A DNA stretch of 38,850 nt from Saccoglossus kowalevskii (taxonomy: Eukaryota; Hemichordata; Enteropneusta; Harrimaniidae), in contig NW_003124909.1 in NCBI RefSeq assembly GCF_000003605.2, positions 187,323 through 226,172 of the forward strand. Reading direction: 5' to 3'. Under the pieces are notes generated by a model, which was not told the DNA's origin, searched no databases, and worked only from the letters and a program-made list of their open reading frames with translations. Both the position numbers and the translations under genes were made by a program. Below, one piece after another: positions 1-12,300 of this stretch; the first letter of the stretch is position 1; the number at the start of each line of letters is the position of its first letter.

Positions 1-507
1 TTCGTATATATATATACGAACACTATGCATAGTATTACCACACATGGTCAGTATGTACGACAACGTTGTTAGATCTATATTTGACAATAAGTCGGCACCG
101 GACCTGATTTCAAGTCCACAGCCTGCTTCGTATAGAATGGTACAAGACCCGCAATCGTATTGGCGGGACAAACATTGGACTTGTAGAGTTACAGGGACAC
201 GGAAGATATATACTACATGTGTGGTATATTTCAAACCTTGATTAAGAAAAATCTAGTACAAATAATAGCTTATAAGACTAAGACATATAAAAAGAAAAAC
301 AATGTATAAAAATGGTATCAATGATACCACTTGTACAGTTGGTAATATATATATATTTACAAGCTAAAATTAAGTCTGATATTTATTCTGCTAACAAATC
401 ATACTAAACAATTTATCATGGTAGCATTTAATGGTGAATTGTGCCATTGGGGTTTCTTATGAATTTGCTCATTCAATTATGAGAGAATATTCAATCGGAA
501 ATGCATG
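1..507. other. 3' UTR and downstream of the solenoid gene
   Basis: AT-rich noncoding sequence with the candidate poly(A) signal. The window opens with a perfect 20-base AT-rich palindrome (1-20). I see no other gene. Confidence 0.5.
382..387 (-). terminator. Candidate polyadenylation signal AATAAA of the solenoid gene
   Basis: On the minus strand AATAAA lies about 120 bases past the TAG stop, in AT-rich sequence, and is the first canonical hexamer downstream. The position is reasonable for a short 3' UTR. Confidence 0.5.
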
Positions 508-3500
508 CTACACTACTGTCAATGTAACATTAGTAGTACCATAGTCAATACGGAAAGTTACACTATCATCCTGTTGTTCAATATTCGTAAACATTCCACT
601 CCTCGAGCCACTAAATTCAAGGATTACAAAATTGTCTCCTGAACGAGGCTGATAGCCACTTGTTGCCCAAAAAACGCGAAGTATGCCATTCAGGCTCAAA
701 TCCTCGTTCACTGTTATTTCACTAGCCACATCCTCACTCGCGATATCTATGCCTAGAACGCTGCCATCATAAAGGATTAAATCACGTGTTATTGTAACAC
801 TTTTCACAACGCGGAATAATCCATTAATAATGTTCACATGTCCAGTGACTGTACCGTCACAAACAAACTGGCCTGTATTGACATTCACCGTTGGCACTTG
901 CAAGGTTGTATCCTTTCTTAATTCCAAAACGGCGTCTCCGTGTTCCTGCTCAAATGAGCTTAACACCAATAAACTATCCTCAACTAGGACCATCCTACCG
1001 ATGTTATTCAATTGACACGATTGAAGGTCTGCATGAGTGTTGTTCACGATAACTAATCCCTGGTTAATAAGCGCGTAACTTGTATACCTATCCGATGCTA
1101 CACTGTTTGAATTTGGTCCCAGAATATGTATTTCACCATTTGGTAAATTGATGATTGGTCCTTGAATTTTAATACTCCCTCCTAGCCAGTAAATACGTCC
1201 CTGGTTAACAAATTCGAGATATTGTCCCAAGTATCGAGTTCCAGTGACATCAGACATAATAAAGGTTCCTTTGTTCAGTAAATATTGTTCAGGACATGGT
1301 GGAATCATTATGGAGTTTGACGACGGATTGTAATAACGATTCTGACACTCGTCCTCGCCATATATGGAGCCAGCTAACCACGTGACCGTGGCATCTATAA
1401 TCAAGGCATGCGTAATGATAAGATTGCAATTCATTTCAATTTCACCCTGGATCATGCCGTTTGTCTTTATTGTTCCCACGAGGGAGACAGCCTGTCCGAG
1501 CAAACGTGAATTGATGTTCATATGTTGAACGGCACCAGATGACTGTGAAAACTGCAGCTTTGATTGGTTACCATCAATTATCCATATATTCTGTAAGCTG
1601 CACGTGATTTCAGCAATACGCTCAGTGTGCATGTCACCAGCAGTTATTAATCCAGCATTAGTGAGAAGACCTTTCCCTGTTATAAGACCAGCGTTAGTTA
1701 TAATCATCAGCCCAGTTTCTTCGTTTCTGATCTCACCTGATTCTAAGCTCCATGACGATGTGATTTGAATTGTTCCAAAGTTTTGAAAAGACGAAATTGA
1801 CATGACTCTGGTACTTGACGATTGTCTATTCACAAACGATGCATTTGTAGTTATCTTTAATATTCCAGTTCCTTCTATACGCCCACTATTAAAATGAATG
1901 ATGCCTGTCACGTCCAGAATGCCATTGACACGTAGTGTACCACCCTCAATGGTTATCATTCCACTTGTAGTAACATAAGAGTTGTTGCTGAGCAGAACAA
2001 TTGAACCACTTTGTACAATCATTTGATGGGTCAAAACTCCATTACCGTAATCAAGGACGCCACCAGTTGATCGAATCATCCCAGGGCCTATGACGTCATC
2101 TGGCGATGTAACAAATATACCACCACTGATTTCCATAGTTGATAAAGGCGATAAAAAGGTTTGAGATGAAGAGCCCCCTTTACTCAGTTTGAGTATTCCA
2201 CCTTCTACACTCATGGTTCCAAGGTTCTGCAAAGGGATATCGTATGGAATAATGACATTGTTTCTATATTTACCAAATGTAATATTTCCGTTGTTGATTA
2301 TTTGTGAATTTGAAGTCCCATCGATTTCCCCCACATAATGAAGAAAATGACTATTTTCATCTACGCTGATCCTTGATAAACCTTGGATTTGAAGTGGCCT
2401 CCCAGCAGCCATTGATGCCTTTCTTCTGACTGTTAGAATGACATTATCATTCATGATTTTCTCGCTGTTGCCTAGAATCCACAAATTCCTCTCAACGTAA
2501 ATGTTCAAGACGTTATTGAAACCTGCATTTATCTGGCCACTACTCCAAACCATGCTATCAGTTGTTATTTGTGGCTTCATACCTTCTCCAATTAAACTAC
2601 CACTCCTAAGCATCAGCTTGTCGACCTTTATTTTTTTTTTTGTGCTGACCTCGGCACTTGAAGACACTTCCATGACGTTTACAGTAGCATCTTCATAAAA
2701 CCTCAAATGACCAGCGGATATCGTCACTACACCAATTCGAGCGCTCATACAACCAATCTGAAGGCTTGTGGATCTGTACGTCATCTGCAAACTGTTAATA
2801 TAGACAGGCGTGCTTGTTTTTCCAATACTAACAGTTGTAGAGTATCGCGATTGTGATAGAAGTGCTGACCCATCCACTGTCAGCATCGATGTATTTCTAA
2901 AGTAATGATCACCATAACCAAAAGAAAGTGTTGCTAGAAGGCCTACTGTAAGGTTGCCTAAGTAATATGATTGTAAATTGTTCCCTGGTGAGATGTAGAA
3001 ATTTCCACTAATTACTGATATTTTCCCAGTGTTTATAAAAGGTATAGTCAGACTTAAACCCTGAGACAAAACACCAGAGTTGATTTGTACATTTCCCTTG
3101 TTGATGAGGAGACTATTTGTGCCACCAGTAACAGTGAAGTCACTAAACACATCAATAGAACCTTCTATTAATAAGAATGCTTCATTTTGCAGAGTGATGT
3201 GATTGTCTTGATTTTGTTTCACTCTTCCATTAATAATTACATATCCGTTGTCAATTATGCCATCTCCGCTCATTTCGAGTAGTTCCTCAACAGATAAGAA
3301 AGCCTGCTTTTGTTCAAACGGGAGGTTGACATAAGAGTTGTCATAATCTGGAGACTGGATACCATCGCTGTAATCACTATAATAATCCATGTCTGTTCCA
3401 TACATAGGGTGTATTATGGATTTTACCCACTCAAATATTTGTGAATCAGTATAGGGTGTTCCGAGTTGAATTGTTCCACCGATCCAGTGTAGAACATCAA

Positions 3501-5018
3501 CCTTCAGTGAACCTCCACCTTCAATCCTACCAGAACGTAAATATATTTCAGCAATGTTGAAGTCATCGCTAACTGTCAAAGTTCCGCCATCAACAGTCAG
3601 AGTGTCTATTTTCAAGTTTGATGAATTTGATAAAATCATAGTCCCAGAGCCAAGGTACAGGTGATGTATATCTGCAATGACACCATCAATATTGACGTTG
3701 CTAGAAGACATTACAGTCACTGTAGAGTTTGGGAACGCTAACATGACTGACTCATCTAGAGTTATATCCACACCAAACAAGGACATAGTAGTGGCAGAAA
3801 GCCCATTAATGTTCCCCAGGAAACCGATGGAGTAGATTTTTAATGTTCCATGTTGAATTGTAAATGTACCATAATTGTACAACCTGACACCATTTTTTAT
3901 GGACAACGCATGCAAGGAACCACGTATCTGCACGTGAATACTCCCATAATTGAGCAGAACACCTTCTGTTGTACCATATTGTTGAAATTCAAAATTGTTT
4001 AGGAAGTACCAGTAACCAGTCACATTTACCGTGGAGCCATGTAGAGATAACACAACACTATCTAATGCTGTGGCTTTTCCAGCGATTGCAAGAACTGAAT
4101 TTTCAAGACGTTTGAAATTATTGGTCATAAAATACAAATCTGCAGTCGGTGAAATAACTATGTTCCCTTGAATCCTTCCACTATTCCATGTCATTTTTAT
4201 TCCAACATTCATCACTCCAGAAATGTTCAGGAAGGTATTCGATCGATCGCGGTAAGATCTGATATCAAAATTTCCCACTTTGGTTTCCTCTTTTGAGCTG
4301 ATATGTAATTTTGTTTCATAGCTGTATTCTGGTATGAATGAAATCGCTCCTATTTCTATTTGATTTTCGCTTTGCAAAACCAGTGAACCAGCATTTGTTA
4401 CAATGACATTGTCAATTAGTTTGTGATTACTCCCATATAACACATTACAATTTCCTCCAGTTATTCGAAGGGTTATTTTTGCACCATTGCTAGGCGTATT
4501 ATCTATTTTTTGCCCAGTAATACGCAGCACGCCACCGGCTATATATATATTACCTCTTCCTGAAAAGCTCACATTGGTCAAATTAAAAGAGCCTGATTTT
4601 AATTCAAACCAGCTATCTGGTTGTACGAAATACATTTGAGCATCGGAAATCTGACCACTCTCCCATACCCGAAATCCTCCTTGAATAATAATATCAGACA
4701 CACTCTCGTAACGTGGGTACATATTGATGGTATTTCCGTCGGGGATGATATATTTCCTTGCATTACGTACCATGCCGGATCCCTGTATCGTGAGGGAATT
4801 TGAGTACCAGGTCATAGGTTCACCTTTCTCAATAATTAGCTCGCCGTTGATGACTATATATCTTGTAGAGCTCCCTGGCTGGCCAATGAATTCGTGTATG
4901 GACAAACTCCCTTTGAGAGTGACAGATCCACTCTGGAGAACAGATTTATAACTCGAACTTCCCCAAAATGTTTCTACAAATCCAACATTCATTCGTTCGC
5001 CATTCAAGTCGATAGTTC
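508..5018 (-). CDS. Solenoid gene terminal exon (1,503 aa): solenoid II and C-terminal cap
   Basis: A single 4,511-base exon after acceptor ttgtttattgtag (phase 1), ending at a TAG stop at 508-510. Nearly all of it is beta-solenoid ('LLNYGSIHVQIRGSLHAL', 'NYGTFTIQHGTLKIY', 'LINQGLVIVNNTHADL'). One Asp/Tyr-rich insertion lies at 3331-3402. The last 60 or so residues, 'LDLILYDGS'-like strands followed by GDNFVILEFSGSRSGMF and YGTTNVTLTVV, match the pattern that closes many bacterial autotransporter-type passengers (GDxFxLLxxGxxxGxF ... Yxxxxxxltv). There is no transmembrane or GPI-type hydrophobic tail. An intact exon of this size with dense repeats argues that the gene is under selection. Confidence 0.9.
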
Positions 5019-8000
5019 CTACAATAAACAAGAAATTAGGTAAATATTTATCAAAGATAATCAAAGAAAACTTCTTATTTATATTGAATTGGTCATGTGA
5101 CTAATGATTCACTGCGATAGTTCATATTTTACCGATCATAGTACATAAAATTAAAGTACAGTTGCATGGCTGAAACATGGATACGTTCATACATTCCAAT
5201 ATGGTAGAGACAATGTGCATATATTGAGTCACATTTCCCGCCAATCGTTTACTAATATCAGTAAAATGGGACTGAGAAAAATTTATGTAATGATATTTTG
5301 AAAATATTTTGTCAAAATTGAATTATAAATTGCACAAAGGCTCAGGTGTGTATTATTATTGGCATAACAGTTAATAGACTGTAATATTTATATTACTGTG
5401 CTACTATATCAATCCCACGACCTTTTGTAGAATAATAAATTTAATTCCATGGCCCCATGAATGTATATGAATACATCATATCAAGGCAAAAGTTTGTCGG
5501 AAAAAATATGCAAACGAGGATTGCGGGGATACTTTATACTACATAGCAAAAACTGGTTTTCAAAATCAGCACTGCAAATGTCATATTTTTTGTTTCAGCC
5601 CAACAGTAACAACAACAACTAGGAACAGGACGAATATTTCAAAAATAAAAGATAAAATTAAAATGACTTATTATTTACATTTCCAGTATAGGTTTCTTTT
5701 TACTTGACTTGAACTTACAAGTTAAGCTTTGTTAATCATATGAATGTCATTGCATTTATTACATTCTACAATCACAAAAATCCTAAGCTGATAGGACACA
5801 TTTTATAAATATCGGCCAGCCTTACCAAATCTGTCACAAGAAAGTGTTAACATCGATGGCATTGTAACCCATATATCGCCATTGTGTCACGTGATATCTT
5901 TACACTCACCTTCATTCCAATACAGTCTCCCAAGTTCAACCAAGTTTCTTACATGAAAATTAACAGTGGCTCGACTGCCTACACGAAGATAGTCTAACTT
6001 CATTACATCACTAGTCGAATACATGTCAATGTTACCATACGTGGCATCAATAGTGGTAGTTTCATATTCATATTGTGTCATATTCAGGCGTGTATTAGCA
6101 TCTCTTACGTAGACAATACCGCCGTCTTTCACTAGAAAACGACATGATTCCTGAATCAGGTGGTAGAAACCATTCCTGAAATTCAAAAATCCCTTAGATG
6201 CTATCTCGACTTGTCCTGTCAACAGTGATGACACATTATCAAATGCTAATCCGACATCTTCATTGAGTTGCATATAGCCATAATTAATAAAAGGTACAGC
6301 AAACGTATTAGATTTAAACACAACAATTGTTCCGTAGTTTGTCGCCTGTGTCCTTCCAGCGCCATTGTTTCTCCAATATGCACCATGTAAACTCACAGAT
6401 GCCAATTTGTTGAAAGTTACTGTACTATTTCCATCGAGTGTCATATCACCAGTTCCAGCGAGCATAAAAGTATTAAATATGTCTATGTTTACAGATCGAA
6501 TAACTGTGGCATAATTTCCATTTCTATGTACAACTCCTGTTATCGTTAGTGTTGGCGTGTCAGTAATAGAAGACGCGATGATTTCACCACGACCATAGCT
6601 CCATACTACCCATTGCTCAATTAGGTAGGTATTTTCATGGGAACCAAGATATAAATATCCAGTGTAATAACGCTCACTAAACAACAGTCGATTGATTTTG
6701 GTTGAGGTTAGTAGATACAAGCGACCATTTTTCCGTAATGTAATAGAATCGATGCTCAGATCATCGGCAAAGGAGGATCGTAAAAACAATTCTGAAGTAT
6801 ACAAGTTTATTGACGTGATTGACTGAAGGTTTGTATCAACACTGACGTATATCTGTCCTGCAGTGGCGCTGATCATACCTATGTGGTTACATACAGTTGC
6901 ATTTATCACTACATTGTTTGCCTGCGTTGATATTTGTCCATCAAGAAACAATCTGACGTTTTCAAGAAACAAATGGTTGGTCCCTCGTAGTTCAATCACA
7001 CCTTGGTGCAACGAAGCCACGTTACCACCAAAAAAGGAACTTTCATCGGACAGTATTAATCTACCAAGTTGAATTGAAATATTTCCATAATTTTGAAAAC
7101 CGACTGCAAGTGTCAGAGTCCCATCCACAACAATGTCACCGTAATTAGTCACTCGAGATAATGACTGATCCGACTGTATAGTGTACGGTTTAGAGTGACT
7201 CACATATATCAAAGCTGTATTGGCAAATTCAACACTCGCGTTGCTTGACAACTCTAGTACAATGTCGTTTTCGTTAACAAGCACCTCTCCATACATTATC
7301 AAATGTGCAGATTGTAAGGATTTTGTTCGTCTGGAGCTATATCTTTCCGGGTAAATGAACCTTGTGTCACCACTTACAGTAATGGTCTTCTGTCCCTCAA
7401 CACTTCCGCCTTTCCACTCTAGAAGATTGTCAATAATGATGTCTCCGGTTCCACTTAATACCACGCGATCAAAATATGCCCGTCCCACGCGTAATGTCTG
7501 GTTTGTGTTAAATACGGTATTTCCCGTCATTGATATCGCGCCTATAGTGTACGATAATGGATTAAAATCCACAGTAGAAGCTGAAATGGATACTTTGCCA
7601 TATTCAGCATCCACGCTGCATGAATTTGACACTTCATATATGCCGTTACTTAGTATCAGCTCACTCCTTTCTTTTATATCAAATCTACCATTGCAGTTCA
7701 TGTCGTTATTAAGGTTGAATCGACCAGAATTAACTTCGACATCACCATTTTGATAGAGTCGAATTCCGAACAGTAAAATTCCATTGATGGAAACAATAAT
7801 AGTTCCAGAGTTAAACAAACTACCGCCAGTCATAGTCAATGTGCTTTCTATCAGGAATTCTCCATTTTCGGTGTTTGTGATGCTATTATCGTCATTGATC
7901 TGTAATTCATTTCGAGTATTCCGATAATAAATATTCCCATTATTTATAACACTGAGTGCCAATATGTTGTGCTTGGTATACCTCCAGTGGTAATAGTCAT

Positions 8001-9343
8001 TAAAGATGTCTAATATTCCGTTAATAACAATAGATCCTGTTCCAGACAGTGTTCCCCATCGCCATGCGAGTTCACCGTACACTGTCAGAGTACCTCCGAT
8101 GGATAAAGTTTCTTTCAGTGTAATCCGACTATGTTTGTGAATTACAACGTTCTCTAATACGTTCAATGTGCTTTCAATTATAACCTCCTGTATATGGCCA
8201 CACATCAGGACACGAGTGTCATCGCAAGATATTCCAATTACCAGTGATTTTACTGTGGTTTCAGAACTAACTGTAGTTGTAAAATCACTTAATCTTTGCC
8301 CAATAAAAACATTACTGTCTTCCGTGGGTATAGTGCTATTGAGCCAATTTTCGTTTACTCCCCAGTCACCACCATTATCGTTTATCCAAAACGCGACATT
8401 CTCCGATTGGTTGCACGAGTTAACATCGACACAGTGATTCGACCAATCGCACCACACACATTCATTGTTCGCTTCACACATGGTACTCGAATTGTGAGCA
8501 AAACAATTAACTTCTGCAAGGAAGGACAAAGAGAAGTTTTATTGAAATTTTAATGAGATGAAATACATCGCATTCATGTTAATCTCGGTATTAAGGATGT
8601 CGTGTTAGAGCTGTAAAAGCTGCAAAGATCTGACCCACTTTCTTCTCATACTCAGTTACGTCAAGAAGTCGCTTCACCGCTTAAGACATACCAGTAGTTA
8701 TTAAAGGAGTTAGAATAATGTAAGTGATATTTTGATAAAACGAATATAAACTTGTCACTCCCTAATTCTTATAATGGAGTGCCTTGCTGCAATGTAACTA
8801 CATATCGTTATTAACAATTTATTTTAGGGATTACATCTATCGATTTTATGTAAATTTGAATCATCAATTATCAGATTTTTTTATTATAACTCAAAAGGTT
8901 ATTGATAGACTCGCATAAAATTTACAGGCGTGGTGTCCTTGATACACTCCAACCGAATAGTTAATAATAATCAATAATCAACGAAGTTAATGAAAACATT
9001 TTGAATTCATCAGCTTTTAAGTTGGGGTGTCCTAGCATATACCAAGCGATAATGTTTTAGGAGAGAGTTGGATCCAGTTGCTTTTGAGATCATTTTTCAA
9101 AGGGATTTTATACCCTTGCCATATCTTTAATGATTTGGTACTCACCAGACCCACACGTATCTTGATAACACTGACGAGACCCAGACCGACTTTGTGGTAC
9201 ACACAAATTAGTGTTTGGATTCCACGCACAATCATTCACGCACGAATTACAATCTGCAATGTCCGTACAATCACTCGCTGTCAAAAAACACATAAGAATA
9301 TTGATTAGCGTGCGCAAACATGGCATACTGATTGTTTGTTTGG

Positions 9344-9389
<46 letters not shown>

Positions 9390-12300
9390 TCTGTTTGTTT
9401 GTTTGTTTGTTTGTTCGATCGATCGATTGATATATCGATTTAAACAGTTGCATCATGCGCTTACCATCAGGTGGCAGGATATCACCAACTGTTGTAACAT
9501 CATCAGAAATGTATAAATATCCATTGGCGTATAGTGTACCAGTTACAAACACTTGTCCTGAGTGCAGTAATATGGGACCATTGACAGCGGCTAGTCCGGG
9601 ACATTGTACCGTACCACTGTATAACTCCAGTGATGCTACAAGATAAAATAAACAATAGTCATTATCTCACATGTCATAAAGTGTGATATTTATATATAGA
9701 TCACGTTACTATGGTATATATCATTATTATATCGGTCGATTATTTTATCTCAAGCTCATTATTATCTCAAGCTCATGATTATGTGATTACAGAACTCAGA
9801 CGGGAATGTTTTATCAAATAAAAGACTAGACTCCGCCCATTATTGCAAATATCCCCGTTCTTGCCCTGTTATTAGAGTTACATACATTCTCTTGTTTGTT
9901 TTTGGTGATTAAATATCATGTTCCCGAAAAGCAAAAACTTGTGTTCCCTTGTAGACGCCCTCTCGCGACACCGGTGATGATTGTCACCAGTCTAGGGTTC
10001 AGTGCGTGATGCTCAATAATATTCCACCAATCACCACCAAGTTCAAATTTGGAGTTAATGGAGTGAAATTTTCAATAAAACACATTCATCTCGATAGTTT
10101 TGTGAAATTTCGCACGCTTGCATTTCACATTTCTTGTTTGTTTCGCGGTAATCAAGCTGTCGCTATTTATATACTCACATAATATTTTATTTTATTGAAG
10201 AAAAAACACAGTTAAAAAAACAAGAAATTGTATGCAAGTATATCTTGTTATTTAAACAATAATGAATCCCCATAGCGACACATTTGAAGAGGGGGACAGA
10301 GGTATGCCCCATCTACAATATGACGTTGTGGGGGATTCATTATAACAAAATAATTGTTGTTATAAATCATAAATATATCATTTTTTTGTTTTATGAAATT
10401 ACTTGGTTTACGTTATCGTGTGATAATGTAAAGCTATAACGTCATACGAATCTCTAATTTTGATAGTGACGATTTATAATACGCATTAATGGGCAATACG
10501 TCATCTTTTATTCCCTAATTAACTGTTGTAATATTTCATGTCGTATGGTGTAGTAAACGTCACAATGTTCGAAATTATATGTAAATAGGTATATTTTACA
10601 AAACTCGGCAAAATCGAGATTATATACTGTTATTAATATAGGGTAAAAGATGTTCGAGTTCAGCTGGTCAACGAAAACCACCAGATCAATGGTGACTACT
10701 GGTCCATCAACACGGTCACGTGTATTTGCCATGAAATACACGATTCATAGGGAGCATTAAGTCAGTTATATAAACCACATATACGAAATAATGTTATCTG
10801 GTTCGATAACTTCATAAATATCATTTTTCATTGATGTTCGATAAGATAACATCTTATTTCGTCTGTCAGATCACGAAACAGAAGAAAGGGCGTTAATATA
10901 TGCTACATTATATATCATTACTTACATATGCTAATAACTTCATTATCATGCAGTCCGCTTTTCAACTCTACTGAGCCATCGTATACCTTCAGTATGGATA
11001 TGCATGAAGCCCCTACAGAAACAAACATGGNNNNNNNNNNNNNNNNNNNNNNNNNNNNNNNNNNNNNNNNNNNNNNNNNNNNNNNNNNNNNNNNNNNNNN
11101 NNNNNNNNNNNNNNNNNNNNNNNNNNNNNNNNNNNNNNNNNNNNNNNNNNNNNNNNNNNNNNNNNNNNNNNNNNNNNNNNNNNNNNNNNNNNNNNNNNNN
11201 NNNNNNNNNNNNNNNNNNNNNNNNNNNNNNNNNNNNNNNNNNNNNNNNNNNNNNNNNNNNNNNNNNNNNNNNNNNNNNNNNNNNNNNNNNNNNNNNNNNN
11301 NNNNNNNNNNNNNNNNNNNNNNNTTAGTATTTACCATTCAAGAACACATGACCATGTGTAACCAACTTATCAACAGTGAAATTGGTGGTAGATGATGTAA
11401 CAATCGCTCCAGTATCTATGTAAATAAATCCATTTCCCACAAGAGCTGATGCCTCTGTCAAATCATGTCGACCATTCTCAAGATGTAATCTCGTCCTGGC
11501 ACTTGATTTAACTGTACATGATATCGTGTGTCTTTATTAAATTGAAGGGTGCCACTCTCGATCTCAATGTCTCCTGTACTATTGAAAGGAACGTTAAACA
11601 CAACATGGTGCGTAGATCGTACGGCAATAAAGAGACTGCCAAAGTTTTCAAAGAGGGCGCCGTTAACTTCATTGGTTGTTACGGACCGACTCGGTCGGGA
11701 GTCTTCATTGTTGTCACTGGTATCAAAGGTCAAAGAGGAACGTATGGTGAAATTAAGACTGAGCGTTTGTAATAACAGAGTTTCCTGTCAATGTAATTGT
11801 ATTTTCTGCAACATTACGAAGCTGTTTATTAATGTCCAAGTTAGCATTTACTAGTATTTTATAACCACTTTCAGGGAGACTTAGTTTGTCCGCTTCAATG
11901 GCGCCATCTTGGATTACACCACTTATCCAGGTAAATTTCCGTATACTCCCATCTCCATTAATAGTACCGCTAAAGAAGTCAAGGTTGAATATTGTTGCCA
12001 AGGACTGGACTAAAATAACTTCTCCAGAAATGACTGACAATAAATTTATCTTGAGTGATTCGTTTGCCACACTATCCACGGACTCATTGAAGTATAAATG
12101 TCCTCCATCTACGGTAATTGATAAGCCACTGTTGATATTGCTATACATGTTTGACTGTGAAAACATATGAACTGTGCCACCATTAACTTTTAATTCTGAG
12201 CCATCATTAAAGTATGAATTTTCATCAATAACGGTAATTCCTGTGTCACCAGAAAAAAGCAATGTTATTTTTTCTCCAGTCAGTTCGTACTTTGTCCTGA

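Noticed and set aside
830-8553. Many open frames of 60-132 codons on the plus strand within the solenoid exons
   Set aside because: They are antisense shadows of a long repetitive coding sequence and show no domain pattern or splice context.
10918-11395. Open frames spanning the N run
   Set aside because: Their length comes from untranslated N; only the small exon 10926-11012 and the exon edge at 11332 are supported.
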